60,343 bases of DNA from Acinetobacter lwoffii (lineage in GTDB: Bacteria > Pseudomonadota > Gammaproteobacteria > Pseudomonadales > Moraxellaceae): NCBI RefSeq assembly GCF_024129735.1, contig NZ_JAMXXK010000016.1, positions 1 to 60,343 on the forward strand, written 5' to 3'. Of the stretch, positions 39,495 to 48,363 are shown one piece after another. Positions within the stretch are counted from its first letter, which is position 1; each line of letters starts with the position of its first letter. Position numbers and translations under genes: made by a program. Below the pieces are notes generated by a model that worked only from the letters and a program-made list of their open reading frames with translations, did no database searches and was not told where the DNA came from.

Positions 39495-40678
39495 GTGAAC
39501 TACAGCAACTAAAACGTTCCAGCAAGGTCAGCTTTCAGGAACCGCCATTACCCAAATCAAGTGTCATCATCTGGATTATCGGCATTGGCCTACTGGTATT
39601 ACTGACCTGGGCCTGGTTATTCAAATTGGAAGAAGTATCTACCGGTACTGGAAAAATAATTCCATCATCCAAATAGCAGGTGATTCAGTCTCTGGATGGC
39701 GGTATTTTGACTAAACTTAATGTCAAAGAAGGTGAGATTGTCGAGTGTGGGCAAGTATTGGCCCAGCTTGATCCGACCCGCTTTGAATCCAACGTCGGTG
39801 AATCAGAATCCTTGCTGGTGTCATCACGTGCCACTTCAGCCCGTTTACGTGCGGAAGTCACCGGCGCACCGTTGGTCTTTCCTGAAGATGTGTTGAAATA
39901 CCCCAAATTGGTTAAAGAAGAAACGGCCCTGTATCAGTCGCGTCGAGCCAATTTGCAAGAATCTGTTGCAGGCCTGGAACAGGCTTTGTTACTGGTGCAG
40001 CAAGAACTGGAAATGACCGCTCCCTTGGTCGCCAAAGGGGCAGCCAGTGAAGTTGAAGTGTTGCGTCTAAAACGTGAAGCCAATGACCTGCGTAATCAGA
40101 TGAATGATATCCGTAATCAATATTATGTGAATGCGCGGGAAGAATTGTCCAAAGCCAATACTGATGTAGAAACCCAGCAACAGGTGGTACGTGGCAAGTC
40201 GGATACTTTGAGCCGAACTGTTTTTAAATCACCGGTTCGCGGTGTCGTCAAAGAGATTGATGTGATGACGCTGGGCGGCGTGATTCCACAAAATGGCAAG
40301 TTGATGACCATCGTGCCACTGGATGAAAAATTACTGGTTGAAGCACGAATCTCGCCGCGTGATATTGCCTTTATTCGCCCTGATCAGGAAGCATTGGTTA
40401 AAATTACAGCTTATGATTATTCGATCTATGGTGGGTTGAATGGTAAAGTTGCGATGATTTCACCGGATACCTTGCGTGATGAAGTCAAGCAGGATCAATT
40501 TTATTATCGGGTGTATATCCGTACCGATAGCGACAAGCTCAGCAATAATGCCGGGTAGGAGTTCAATATTACTCCAGGGATGGTGGCCACCGTGGATATT
40601 CGTACTGGTTCAAAAACCGTAATGGATTATCTGATCAAGCCATTTAATAAAGCCAAAGAAGCCTTGCGTGAACGGTAA
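39491..40678 (+). pseudogene. HlyD/LapC-type membrane fusion protein with two in-frame amber codons
   Basis: One frame of 396 codons, normal for this family, broken by TAG at 39674-39676 (codon 62) and TAG at 40556-40558 (codon 356). The rest reads cleanly: a membrane helix at about 25-45, GTGKIIPSS, then after the first stop QVIQSLDGGILTKLNV, a coiled coil, a lipoyl-like barrel and, after the second stop, EFNITPGMVATVDI to ALRER. In LapC-like proteins I expect Glu and Lys at these sites, one base away from TAG. No frameshift is seen. It overlaps the ABC gene by 4 nt. Either a recent pseudogene or a gene needing amber suppression. Confidence 0.88.
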
Positions 40679-40717
40679 TATTTGCCAAGCAATTGAGTAA
40701 AACAATCGATCAAAATC

Positions 40718-40743
40718 AGGCCTCTCCGTGGAGAGGCTTTTTA
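40718..40743 (+). terminator. Terminator after the type I secretion operon
   Basis: GCCTCTCC/GGAGAGGC stem with 2-nt loop and five T. Confidence 0.8.
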
Positions 40744-40797
40744 TTTGTCTGTGCAAAGCGGGTATACTGCAGCAGTGAGAGTTTAAAGCCTGAAGTT

Positions 40798-41397
40798 ATG
40801 CCATTTACCATTGCCAGCCTGGTCAGTTTTGAGGAAGACATCAAAAAAAGCCGCTTTCAGGCCTTTGCCACCCCTGTTGAGAATGAGCAGGACGTCAAAG
40901 ATTTTCTGGAAACTTATCGTGATCCAAGCACCACGCATCAATGCTGGGCCTGGAAAATTGGCCATCAGGTACGCTTTAATGATGATGGTGAACCTTCAGG
41001 CACAGCGGGACGCCCGATTCTGGCGACCATTGAAGGCAATGAGCTGACCAATGTGCTGGTACTGGTCAATCGCTGGTATGGCGGGATCAAGCTGGGAACA
41101 GGGGGCTTGGTACGTGCCTATGGCGGTTGCGCTGGACAATGTTTGTTGTTGGCAGAAAAAATTGAACTGATTGAAAAGAAGAAGGTGCAATTTTCCTGTC
41201 AATTCAATGAATGGGCCATCTTTCAATATGAATTGAATCAGCAGCAAATCGATTATCAGGAAGAATATACAGCCGAAGGGGTGCAGATCAGCGCCTTATT
41301 TCAGTTACATCAAATTCAACCTTTTGCCTTAAAAATTCAAGATGTGACCCGCGGCCGTGAACAGCTCAAAATCATAGAAGAAGCGACAGATGACTGA
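40798..41397 (+). CDS. YigZ/IMPACT-family protein
   Basis: 199 aa from ATG. The N-terminal UPF0029 domain contains FNDDGEPSGTAGRPIL and VNRWYGGIKLGTGGLVRAYG, the family hallmark. A C-terminal alpha/beta domain follows. YigZ relatives affect translation or proline-peptide metabolism, but the bacterial role is unsettled. The frame runs upstream through the preceding terminator to 40693, which is not credible as coding. Confidence 0.9.
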   Translation: MPFTIASLVSFEEDIKKSRFQAFATPVENEQDVKDFLETYRDPSTTHQCWAWKIGHQVRFNDDGEPSGTAGRPILATIEGNELTNVLVLVNRWYGGIKLGTGGLVRAYGGCAGQCLLLAEKIELIEKKKVQFSCQFNEWAIFQYELNQQQIDYQEEYTAEGVQISALFQLHQIQPFALKIQDVTRGREQLKIIEEATDD

Positions 41398-42007
41398 CGT
41401 AGATCCATTACTGAAATATCGTGAACAGCACAAACATCGCCTGAATTATATGCCTTGGCTGTACTGGTCTTTAAAGCCTAAAAATCGTAGCTGGGCAGAA
41501 GCGTGGCAAAAGGACTATCAGGCTTACTTGATGGAAATGGAAACCATCGAGATTGGTGAAAACTGTTTTATTTCACCACTGGCACATATTTTCGCGGAGC
41601 CGGGACGCAAAATCATTATTGGTGATAATAGCTTTATTGCTGCAGATTGCACCTTACATGGCCCCCTAGAGATCGGTAATGAAGTGGCGATCAATCATCA
41701 CTGTATTCTGGATGGTGGCCGGGTGGGGATTAAACTGCATGATCAGGTGCGCATCGCCGCTTATTGTCATCTTTATGCCTTTGATCATGGCATGGATTTG
41801 GAGCAGCCGATTTATCAGCAGCCAGTACGTTCGCAAGGCATCGAGATTGGTCGGGATGTGTGGCTCGGTGCGCATGTCGGTATCAAGGACGGAATTAAAA
41901 TCGCAGATCAGGCCGTGGTGGGAATGAACAGTATGGTGACCAAGGATGTCGAGAAGCGTGCGATTGTCGCCGGTAATCCGGCCCAATTCATTCGCTATCG
42001 TGAATAA
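41390..42007 (+). CDS. Left-handed beta-helix (hexapeptide) acyltransferase
   Basis: 205 aa. Hexapeptide repeats start near residue 50 (IGENCFISPLAHIFA) and run through IGDNSFIAADC, IGNEVAINHHC, IGRDVWLGAHVGI and GMNSMVTKDV. The His in the YAFDHGM loop is a likely catalytic base. It has the O-acetyltransferase layout and overlaps the yigZ-type gene by 8 nt, so it is co-transcribed. The acceptor is unknown. Confidence 0.88.
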   Translation: MTDVDPLLKYREQHKHRLNYMPWLYWSLKPKNRSWAEAWQKDYQAYLMEMETIEIGENCFISPLAHIFAEPGRKIIIGDNSFIAADCTLHGPLEIGNEVAINHHCILDGGRVGIKLHDQVRIAAYCHLYAFDHGMDLEQPIYQQPVRSQGIEIGRDVWLGAHVGIKDGIKIADQAVVGMNSMVTKDVEKRAIVAGNPAQFIRYRE

Positions 42008-42200
42008 GCTTTTGGAAGTCAAGTGCTTGATGCAACAGCCTGACTCAGCAGATGATTCGATATATTGATCTATATTTGTTCACATAAAAGTTAACATATT
42101 TCAAGTCAAGCCTTACAGATTTCGCTGCACATTTTTGAATGCTTATGCTAAGTTAAAAATAACTAAGAAATTTTTATCATAAATAGAAGAGAGGCTAAAC

Positions 42201-43043
42201 ATGAAACGTGTCATCGCCTGCATCGACTCATCACCATGTATAAACGCGCTGGCTGACGCGGCGGCATGGATTGCCAAACAGACTGGCCGTGAACTGGTCC
42301 TGTTACAGGTTTTGGATTATTACCCGGCCAGTTATCATCTGGGGGAAATCAGTGGGGTTATTGGCTTTGAAAGCAATGCCATGTTACTCAAAGAGTTGGC
42401 TGAGCTTGAACAAAAACAAAGTGAAATTGCGCTGGATTATAGCAATAACCTGCTGCAACACATTTCCGAGCGGATTCTGGCAGAACATGGTATTCAAACC
42501 ACACATATTCAGGAAAAAGGGGATTTTCTGGAGCAAAGTTTCCAGATTCTTGAGCCGGATGATATCGCATTAATTGGATTGCTCGGTGAGCGCTCAGCTG
42601 AAAAGAATAAACCGATCGGCACCAATGTCGAAAATTTTATTCGTGGGGCCAATTGTACCGTGATGACTGTCGGAGAACAGTTTAAGCCGCCGACACGATT
42701 TATTTTCGCCTATGAATATTCACCGACCTGTATCAAGATGATGAAACGGATTGCGGAAAGTGATCTGCTGCGCTTATTGCAATGCCATTTGTTATATATC
42801 GGTGATCATGCTGAGATTCTGAATGAGCCTTTGCAATATTTAAATCAGGCTGGTTTAGATGTGGTGCCACAATACCGCTATGGCGATGTCGCAGAAAATA
42901 TTTTGACCTATCAGCAGGAACTCGGAATTCAGCTGATCGTGTTGGGTGCATTTAGTCACAGTAAAATTCACCAGTTCTTTTTGGGCAGTATTGCGACCAC
43001 GATTTTCCGGAATTCAAAAGTGCCTTTACTGGTTGCGAAGTGA
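42201..43043 (+). CDS. Tandem universal stress protein
   Basis: 280 aa with two UspA domains (about 1-155 and 165-280). The second keeps an ATP-binding-like G-x-F-S...GS pattern (LGAFSHSKIHQFFLGSIATTI) and ends KVPLLVAK. The first is more degenerate (IGLLGERSAEKNKPIGTNVE). Such proteins respond to starvation and oxidative stress. An AGAGAGG ribosome binding site is present. Confidence 0.9.
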   Translation: MKRVIACIDSSPCINALADAAAWIAKQTGRELVLLQVLDYYPASYHLGEISGVIGFESNAMLLKELAELEQKQSEIALDYSNNLLQHISERILAEHGIQTTHIQEKGDFLEQSFQILEPDDIALIGLLGERSAEKNKPIGTNVENFIRGANCTVMTVGEQFKPPTRFIFAYEYSPTCIKMMKRIAESDLLRLLQCHLLYIGDHAEILNEPLQYLNQAGLDVVPQYRYGDVAENILTYQQELGIQLIVLGAFSHSKIHQFFLGSIATTIFRNSKVPLLVAK

Positions 43044-43109
43044 GAATTGCATATAATAGCCAAGCGCGAAGTCTAATCGTAAATTGTTACAGCTTGATTT
43101 AAAAATGAC

Positions 43110-43142
43110 CAGAGTTATCCTCATATATTGTGGATAACTCTG
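43110..43142. promoter_or_regulatory. Inverted repeat containing a perfect DnaA box
   Basis: CAGAGTTATCC at 43110-43120 and GGATAACTCTG at 43132-43142 form an 11-bp perfect inverted repeat. The right arm contains TGTGGATAA (43129-43137), an exact DnaA box. The left has TTATCCTCA, one mismatch. It lies between convergent genes, so it may simply act as a terminator hairpin. No dnaA or oriC genes are near. Confidence 0.45.
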
Positions 43143-43211
43143 TGGTTAATATTTATAAGTTAATGTTATTTATGGTAAATATGTCATTGGGTGATTTTTG
43201 TTCTTCTTGTT

Positions 43212-43877
43212 TTATTTCACAATCGCGAGTGCAAAACCATCATGTCCTTTGCTGCCAACCGTTTGTAAAGCAGTGCATGACAAGATACGTGGATGATTTT
43301 GAAGCGCTTTAAACATGTCACGAATGCCTTCAATACTTGGTTTATTATTGTCCGGGTTAATGATTTCGCCAGCACGAATCACATTGTCCAGAAAAATAAG
43401 TGTACCTGAGTGCGACAGGTTTAAACTGAGTTCCAGATATTCCGGATAACTCTGTTTGTCTGCATCAATAAAGATGAAATCGAAAGCTTCCGTATCTTCA
43501 GGCAGGGCTTTAAGCACATCTGCTGCACGGCCGCATTTCAGTTCGACGGTCTGTTTAAGCTGCGCGCGATCAATATTTTCCTGACCCATCGCTGCATGGG
43601 TATCACGTCCTTCAATGGTCAGGATATAGCCATCATCCGGCAAAGCACGTGCCAGCCACATGGTGCTATATGCTGCAAATGTGCCGAGTTCCAGTATACG
43701 TTTACATTGGTTCATCTGGATTAGCATCTGCAACAACATGCCTTGGTTCGGTGCTACAGCCAGATGATCAGGAAAACCGTGCGCTGCGGTATTCTCAAGA
43801 GTTTGATTCAGAATAGGGTCTTCAGGAATTAAATGTGAATCAATATAGTGATCAATGTCTGTCCACATTTGTTGCAT
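43212..43877 (-). CDS. SAM-dependent O-methyltransferase
   Basis: 221 aa, catechol-OMT-like fold. Motif I is RILELGTFAAYSTMWLARAL, then LTIEG, the metal-binding FIFIDADKQSYPEY and LDNVIRAGEI. It has GAGGTG eight bases before this ATG. The frame continues 19 codons upstream, not needed. Substrate unknown; close relatives methylate caffeoyl-CoA or catechols. Confidence 0.9.
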   Translation of the reverse strand: MQQMWTDIDHYIDSHLIPEDPILNQTLENTAAHGFPDHLAVAPNQGMLLQMLIQMNQCKRILELGTFAAYSTMWLARALPDDGYILTIEGRDTHAAMGQENIDRAQLKQTVELKCGRAADVLKALPEDTEAFDFIFIDADKQSYPEYLELSLNLSHSGTLIFLDNVIRAGEIINPDNNKPSIEGIRDMFKALQNHPRILSCTALQTVGSKGHDGFALAIVK

Positions 43878-44009
43878 AGTCTTAGCACCTCGATTGCGAT
43901 GCGTGCATTTTAAACTTTTCGCGGCAGAGCGCAATTTATTGTTCTATAGGTGATGATTTTTTAGGCTCTACAATGTCCTGAATGAACTTTGTAGAGTGGT
44001 TGTCATGAC

Positions 44010-44729
44010 TTAGTAATTACACATCGAGGAATTACGGCCTAAACTCGGTCCCCAGGTACGATAACCTTGGGTATCGATGTGGATTTGACCTGAAGCATAC
44101 ATGCCAAGTCCCATATTCAGACTTTGACCATGCTGTACCCAGAACTGACACAATTTGAACTTGGTATTTTCAATATAGCTATAATCTTGTGCCTGCGGAT
44201 ATTCAGGCCCAATCCGGAAATCGATGGCAGAGTTGTACAGATGACGTGAAGAGTTGGCACCACCGGCACACTGGTTTAAAGGCAGGTCACGATAGACTGA
44301 CGTGACTTCAAAATCAGTCAGTACATTGGCTGCAACCAGATATTTAAAGACTTTTAAAGTTGGGATCTGATTGGCCCATAATTCACGGCTTGGAATCATG
44401 TATTGGGAACGGCCACACTTGGCCCAATCACGTGCAGTACGCATCAATTCGAAACTCGGAATGATATTGCCAACCCCATGACGTTCCAGAAAAACCTCAT
44501 ATTCACGCACGCGTGACAAATTATCCAGTGCCGATACCCAGTGGGTATACACATAAGGCACAGTTTTTGGGTGGGCTTTACGATCGTATTGAACACGTTC
44601 TTGTGGAATGTAAATCCGTTTTCCAGCAGGTGTGGTGGCCTGTCCAGGTTGTTTTGTAGTCGTAGTACAGCCCACAAAAACAAGAGGAATTATACAAAGA
44701 CTCAATAATCCCTTTAACAAGTTCTTCAT
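44010..44729 (-). CDS. M15-type (D-Ala-D-Ala peptidase-like) lipoprotein
   Basis: 239 aa lipoprotein with lipobox FVGC (Cys21). The C-terminal half is a Hedgehog/DD-peptidase fold with SSRHLYNSAIDFRIG near residue 160 and GQIHIDTQGYRTWG near 215, giving the zinc ligands His, Asp and His. It probably acts on peptidoglycan in the periplasm. 137 nt separate it from fdxA. Confidence 0.87.
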   Translation of the reverse strand: MKNLLKGLLSLCIIPLVFVGCTTTTKQPGQATTPAGKRIYIPQERVQYDRKAHPKTVPYVYTHWVSALDNLSRVREYEVFLERHGVGNIIPSFELMRTARDWAKCGRSQYMIPSRELWANQIPTLKVFKYLVAANVLTDFEVTSVYRDLPLNQCAGGANSSRHLYNSAIDFRIGPEYPQAQDYSYIENTKFKLCQFWVQHGQSLNMGLGMYASGQIHIDTQGYRTWGPSLGRNSSMCNY

Positions 44730-44822
44730 TTATAGAAATCAGATATTTACAAAATAGCGCTATTTTAGACTAAATATAGGGAGAAATTTGGAGAATATTG
44801 CAATGAAATGTGTGCGTTGAGT

Positions 44823-44856
44823 ATAAAAAAGATCAGCAAGTGCTGATCTTTTAAAG
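44823..44856 (-). terminator. Terminator after fdxA
   Basis: AAAGATCAGCA/TGCTGATCTTT stem with 2-nt loop; T-run on the minus strand. Confidence 0.8.
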
Positions 44857-44866
44857 TTTAAACTAA

Positions 44867-45190
44867 TTACTTTTCAAGGTATTGTAATTTGTCTGCTTTG
44901 CCATTCCATTCTTCACGGTCTGCTGGCTGGTCACCAATTTGTGTGATATTTGGCCATTTTTGTGACAGGTCAGCATTCAGTTCAATAAAGACTTCCTGAC
45001 CTTCTGGTAATTCGTCTTCAGAGAAAATTGCATTTGCCGGGCATTCAGGTTCGCATAACGCACAGTCGATACATTCGTCCGGGTTAATCACAAGGAAGTT
45101 AGGACCTTCATAGAAACAGTCTACAGGGCAAACTTCAACACAGTCTTGATATTTACATTTAATACAATTTTCAGTGACAACGAAGGTCAT
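44867..45190 (-). CDS. fdxA: 7Fe ferredoxin FdxA
   Basis: 107 aa, the usual length. Cysteines of a 3Fe-4S and a 4Fe-4S cluster are in [18 protein letters not shown] and [12 protein letters not shown]. The extended acidic C-terminus is typical of Azotobacter FdI-type ferredoxins. Electron carrier; partner not determined. Confidence 0.95.
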   Translation of the reverse strand: MTFVVTENCIKCKYQDCVEVCPVDCFYEGPNFLVINPDECIDCALCEPECPANAIFSEDELPEGQEVFIELNADLSQKWPNITQIGDQPADREEWNGKADKLQYLEK

Positions 45191-45318
45191 GGCGACAGCT
45201 ACCTAAAAAATATGGTTCTAATTACGAATGCTGTATTTTAGGCAAAAACAGGGGGAACTAACAATTCCTTTTATTGATATTTGTTATATATAGGGCTGTT
45301 AAATTTGAAAAAAGGTCG

Positions 45319-45350
45319 CATACCGATGAATTACAGCATTCATCGGTATG
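45319..45350 (-). repeat. 13-bp perfect inverted repeat between mutS and fdxA
   Basis: CATACCGATGAAT and its exact complement flank a 6-nt loop. On the minus strand a T-run begins 5 nt beyond the stem, so it might be an imperfect terminator of mutS or a protein-binding site. Confidence 0.5.
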
Positions 45351-45394
45351 TTCAGCACTTTGACCCCATACCAGATGAGGTCGAGGACCGAGAA

Positions 45395-48028
45395 TTAACT
45401 TGGCTGTTTGATCAGGTCTTTGAGCGCATATAACTGCTGCAAGGCTTCCCGTGGCGTCAAACTGTCTACATCGATATCTTCAAGTAAGTCCAGTGCAGGC
45501 GATTCTTTCTCAATTTCGATGATACGCTCTACAGGCTCCATTATTTCAGGCATCGCAAACAGATCATGCTGCGGGCTCAGTGGCTTGGCCTGATGCTGCT
45601 TTTCCAGAATCTTCAAGCGGTTTTGCGCTTCTTTAATCACTGCAGCTGGAATGCCTGCCAGTTTGGCGACCTGCAAGCCATGACTCTGACTGGCCGGGCC
45701 ATGCTGTACTTTATGCAATAAAATCAGATTGCCATTCAGCTCTTTGGCCGTGACATGGTAGTTATCAATGCCACTTTCCTTATCCAGTTCAGTCAGTTCG
45801 AAATAATGAGTGGCGAATAGACACAAACATTGAATGCGTTTCGTCAGATCTAGCACACAGGCCCAAGCCAGCGACAAGCCATCATAGGTACTGGTTCCAC
45901 GGCCAACTTCATCCATCAGTACCAAAGACTGGCTGGTGGCATGATGCAGGATTTGCGAGGTTTCGGTCATTTCCACCATAAAGGTCGATTTGCCGGTCGA
46001 TAAATCATCGGCCGAACCAATACGGGTGAAAACACGGTCAACCGGACCTAAGGTTGCAGCTTGCGCTGGAACATAGGCACCACAATAAGCCAGCAACACG
46101 ATCAATGCAGTCTGGCGCATAAATGTGGATTTACCGCCCATGTTGGGGCCGGTAATGATGGCCATCCGATGAGAAAAATCCAGTTGCGTATCGTTCGGGG
46201 TAAAGGCGGTTTTACTCAGGGCCTCTACCACCGGATGTCGTCCGGCAGTGATACTTACGCCGACCTCAGGGCTGAATTTTGGACGCGACCAGTTGCGTAA
46301 ACGCGCCTGATGGGCAAAATTCGCAATCAGATCAATCTGGGCTATGGCGCTGCTCATCATCTGTAAATTGCCGATATCCTGACGGAGTTCATCCAGTAGC
46401 ATTTCAAACAGCATTTTTTCACGGGCCAAGGCACGTGATTCGCTGGATAAGACTTTGTCTTCAAATGCTTTCAGTTCAGGTGTGATGTAGCGTTCGGCAT
46501 TTTTCAGGGTTTGCCTACGAATATAGTGCTCAGGTGCCTGTTCGGCCTGTGCGCGAGTCAGCTCAATATAATAGCCACTGACACGATTGTAGCCAATTTT
46601 CAGTCCCGGAATACCACTAGCTTCACGCTCTTTGATTTCCAGATCAATCAGGAACTGGCTGGCATGATCACGAATCTGACGCAGTTCATCGAGTTCACTG
46701 TCAAAACCTTCTGCAATGACATTACCATCACGAAGCAGGACTGGCGGATTTTCAACAATGGCTGACATCAGGCGTTGATGTAGACCATGGAAGTCGCCTA
46801 GCTCTTCATTGAGTTGTACTAAAAGCTTGGACTGTTGCTGACTCACAATCGGTTGCAGGGCATGACGTAAAAATGGAATTTGCGCACAGGCCTGACGCAG
46901 TTGTACCAGATCACGTGGACGGGCACTGCCAAGCGCAATACGGCTCAGCACCCGTTCAATATCGCTAATCTCTTTAAGTACCAAACGTACAGGTACTTCG
47001 TGGAAACCTTGCAGCAGGGCTTGAATGGCATCCAGGCGCTCATCCAGCAAGGCGGTATCGCGTAAAGGTTGCATCAGGGTGCGACTGAGCAAGCGCCCCC
47101 CCATGGCAGTCTGGCAATCATTGATCAGCTGAAATAAGGATGTCCCATGTTCAAATAAAGGCTCAATCAATTCAAGATTACGGCGTGTGACCGGATCTAA
47201 AGCAATAAAATCTGAACTCTGTTCTAGCTGAATCGTGCGGATATGCGGTAACGCAGTTTTCTGGGTTTCTTTGGCGTAGTGAATCAGTGCCGCTGCGGCT
47301 GCTTTAGCCAAAGGTAAATGATCAATTCCGAAACCTGAAAGCGTGCTGACGGCAAACTGGTCACATAAGGTTTTTTGTGCATTATTCAGGTTGAAATCAA
47401 CATTTGGACGTTTGGTGACCGAGATATCCAGTTGCTGTTTGAGTTGTTCGGTCAATGTCGGATCAGCGATATTTTCATCCAGCAGAATTTCGCTTGGCAT
47501 CAAACGTGCCAGTTCAATCATGAGCTGGTTAAGATCATAATCCTGCTGCTGTACTTTAAATAAGCCAGCGCTGAGATCGAGAAGTGCAATGCCAATCTGA
47601 CTCTGCTGAATACATAAAGCCACCAGATTCGAGCTTTGATGTGCACCGAGCATGGCATCATCGGTCAGGGTGCCCGGCGTAATAATCCGAACTACACCAC
47701 GCTCAACCGGTCCTTTCCCAGTAACCTCGCCGATCTGCTCGCAGATCACCACGGTTTCGCCTTTTTTGACCAGACGTGCCAGATAGCCCTCGGCTGCATG
47801 ATAAGGCACGCCCGCCATAGGAATCGGCTGACCATTGGCTTTACCACGATGGGTCAGGGTAATGCCTAAAATCTTGGCTGCCTTGTGTGCATCTTCAAAG
47901 AACAGTTCATAAAAATCACCCATACGATAAAACATCAAAGAATGCGGATGCTGCATTTTCACCGACATGTATTGCTGCATCATGGGCGTTAAGGTAGAAA
48001 GATCAGCCATAATTTCTGAACTGGTCAT
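45395..48028 (-). CDS. mutS: DNA mismatch repair protein MutS
   Basis: 877 aa, full length. The mismatch-binding Phe-x-Glu is in [11 protein letters not shown] near residue 34. Connector, core and clamp domains follow. The ATPase has Walker [10 protein letters not shown] near 630, [17 protein letters not shown] and FATHYFEL. It recognises mismatches and recruits MutL (not in window). GAAAGGATT lies 10 nt before the ATG; a second ATG six codons in is possible. Confidence 0.98.
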   Translation of the reverse strand: MTSSEIMADLSTLTPMMQQYMSVKMQHPHSLMFYRMGDFYELFFEDAHKAAKILGITLTHRGKANGQPIPMAGVPYHAAEGYLARLVKKGETVVICEQIGEVTGKGPVERGVVRIITPGTLTDDAMLGAHQSSNLVALCIQQSQIGIALLDLSAGLFKVQQQDYDLNQLMIELARLMPSEILLDENIADPTLTEQLKQQLDISVTKRPNVDFNLNNAQKTLCDQFAVSTLSGFGIDHLPLAKAAAAALIHYAKETQKTALPHIRTIQLEQSSDFIALDPVTRRNLELIEPLFEHGTSLFQLINDCQTAMGGRLLSRTLMQPLRDTALLDERLDAIQALLQGFHEVPVRLVLKEISDIERVLSRIALGSARPRDLVQLRQACAQIPFLRHALQPIVSQQQSKLLVQLNEELGDFHGLHQRLMSAIVENPPVLLRDGNVIAEGFDSELDELRQIRDHASQFLIDLEIKEREASGIPGLKIGYNRVSGYYIELTRAQAEQAPEHYIRRQTLKNAERYITPELKAFEDKVLSSESRALAREKMLFEMLLDELRQDIGNLQMMSSAIAQIDLIANFAHQARLRNWSRPKFSPEVGVSITAGRHPVVEALSKTAFTPNDTQLDFSHRMAIITGPNMGGKSTFMRQTALIVLLAYCGAYVPAQAATLGPVDRVFTRIGSADDLSTGKSTFMVEMTETSQILHHATSQSLVLMDEVGRGTSTYDGLSLAWACVLDLTKRIQCLCLFATHYFELTELDKESGIDNYHVTAKELNGNLILLHKVQHGPASQSHGLQVAKLAGIPAAVIKEAQNRLKILEKQHQAKPLSPQHDLFAMPEIMEPVERIIEIEKESPALDLLEDIDVDSLTPREALQQLYALKDLIKQPS

Positions 48029-48363
48029 TAAAAATAAATCCTTTCAACAAGAGATAAATGCAAATACTGCTCAATAGGCTATGCAGGAAAATTTAAAGCA
48101 CGTTTTCAGTCTGGCCAATCCCACATGATTGAGCATAGGAGATCGAAAATGTGAAATGAATCTGCTGATTCAATTCAGCTTTAAAGCTGTATTGCAGCAA
48201 GTCTATCAAATTTAATTTTTAGAAAGAAATGAAATTCCAGATGAATGTTTAAGTCAGCGCTCAGATCTGCCGCTATGGCTTCTTATTCAGCACTATTTGC
48301 AATTTTAAAAAATAAACCACCGGATGTGAGCATGCGGTGGTGAGTCTAAATCAAGACGATAGT
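48029..48363. other. 335-nt gap with possible small decayed ORF
   Basis: The plus strand at 48156-48308 reads as one frame: ATG, 18 further codons, a TAA, then 30 coding-like codons (ending WLLIQHYLQF) to a second TAA. This could be a small gene interrupted by one stop, but there is no family match, and chance is possible. The mutS promoter must lie at the right-hand (low coordinate) side of the mutS start. Confidence 0.2.
48305..48341 (-). terminator. Terminator after the lipoprotein hydrolase gene
   Basis: ACCACCG/CGGTGGT stem with a 12-nt loop; the minus strand continues TTTATTTTTT. Confidence 0.65.

Noticed and set aside
35814..40678. Type I secretion operon as horizontally acquired island
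   Set aside because: No flanking repeats, IS or tRNA; base composition and codon use look like the neighbours; terminators bracket it like other operons here.
42060..42085. FNR/Anr-like half site (TTGAT) before the universal stress gene
   Set aside because: Only one half matches; the second half-site is not there.
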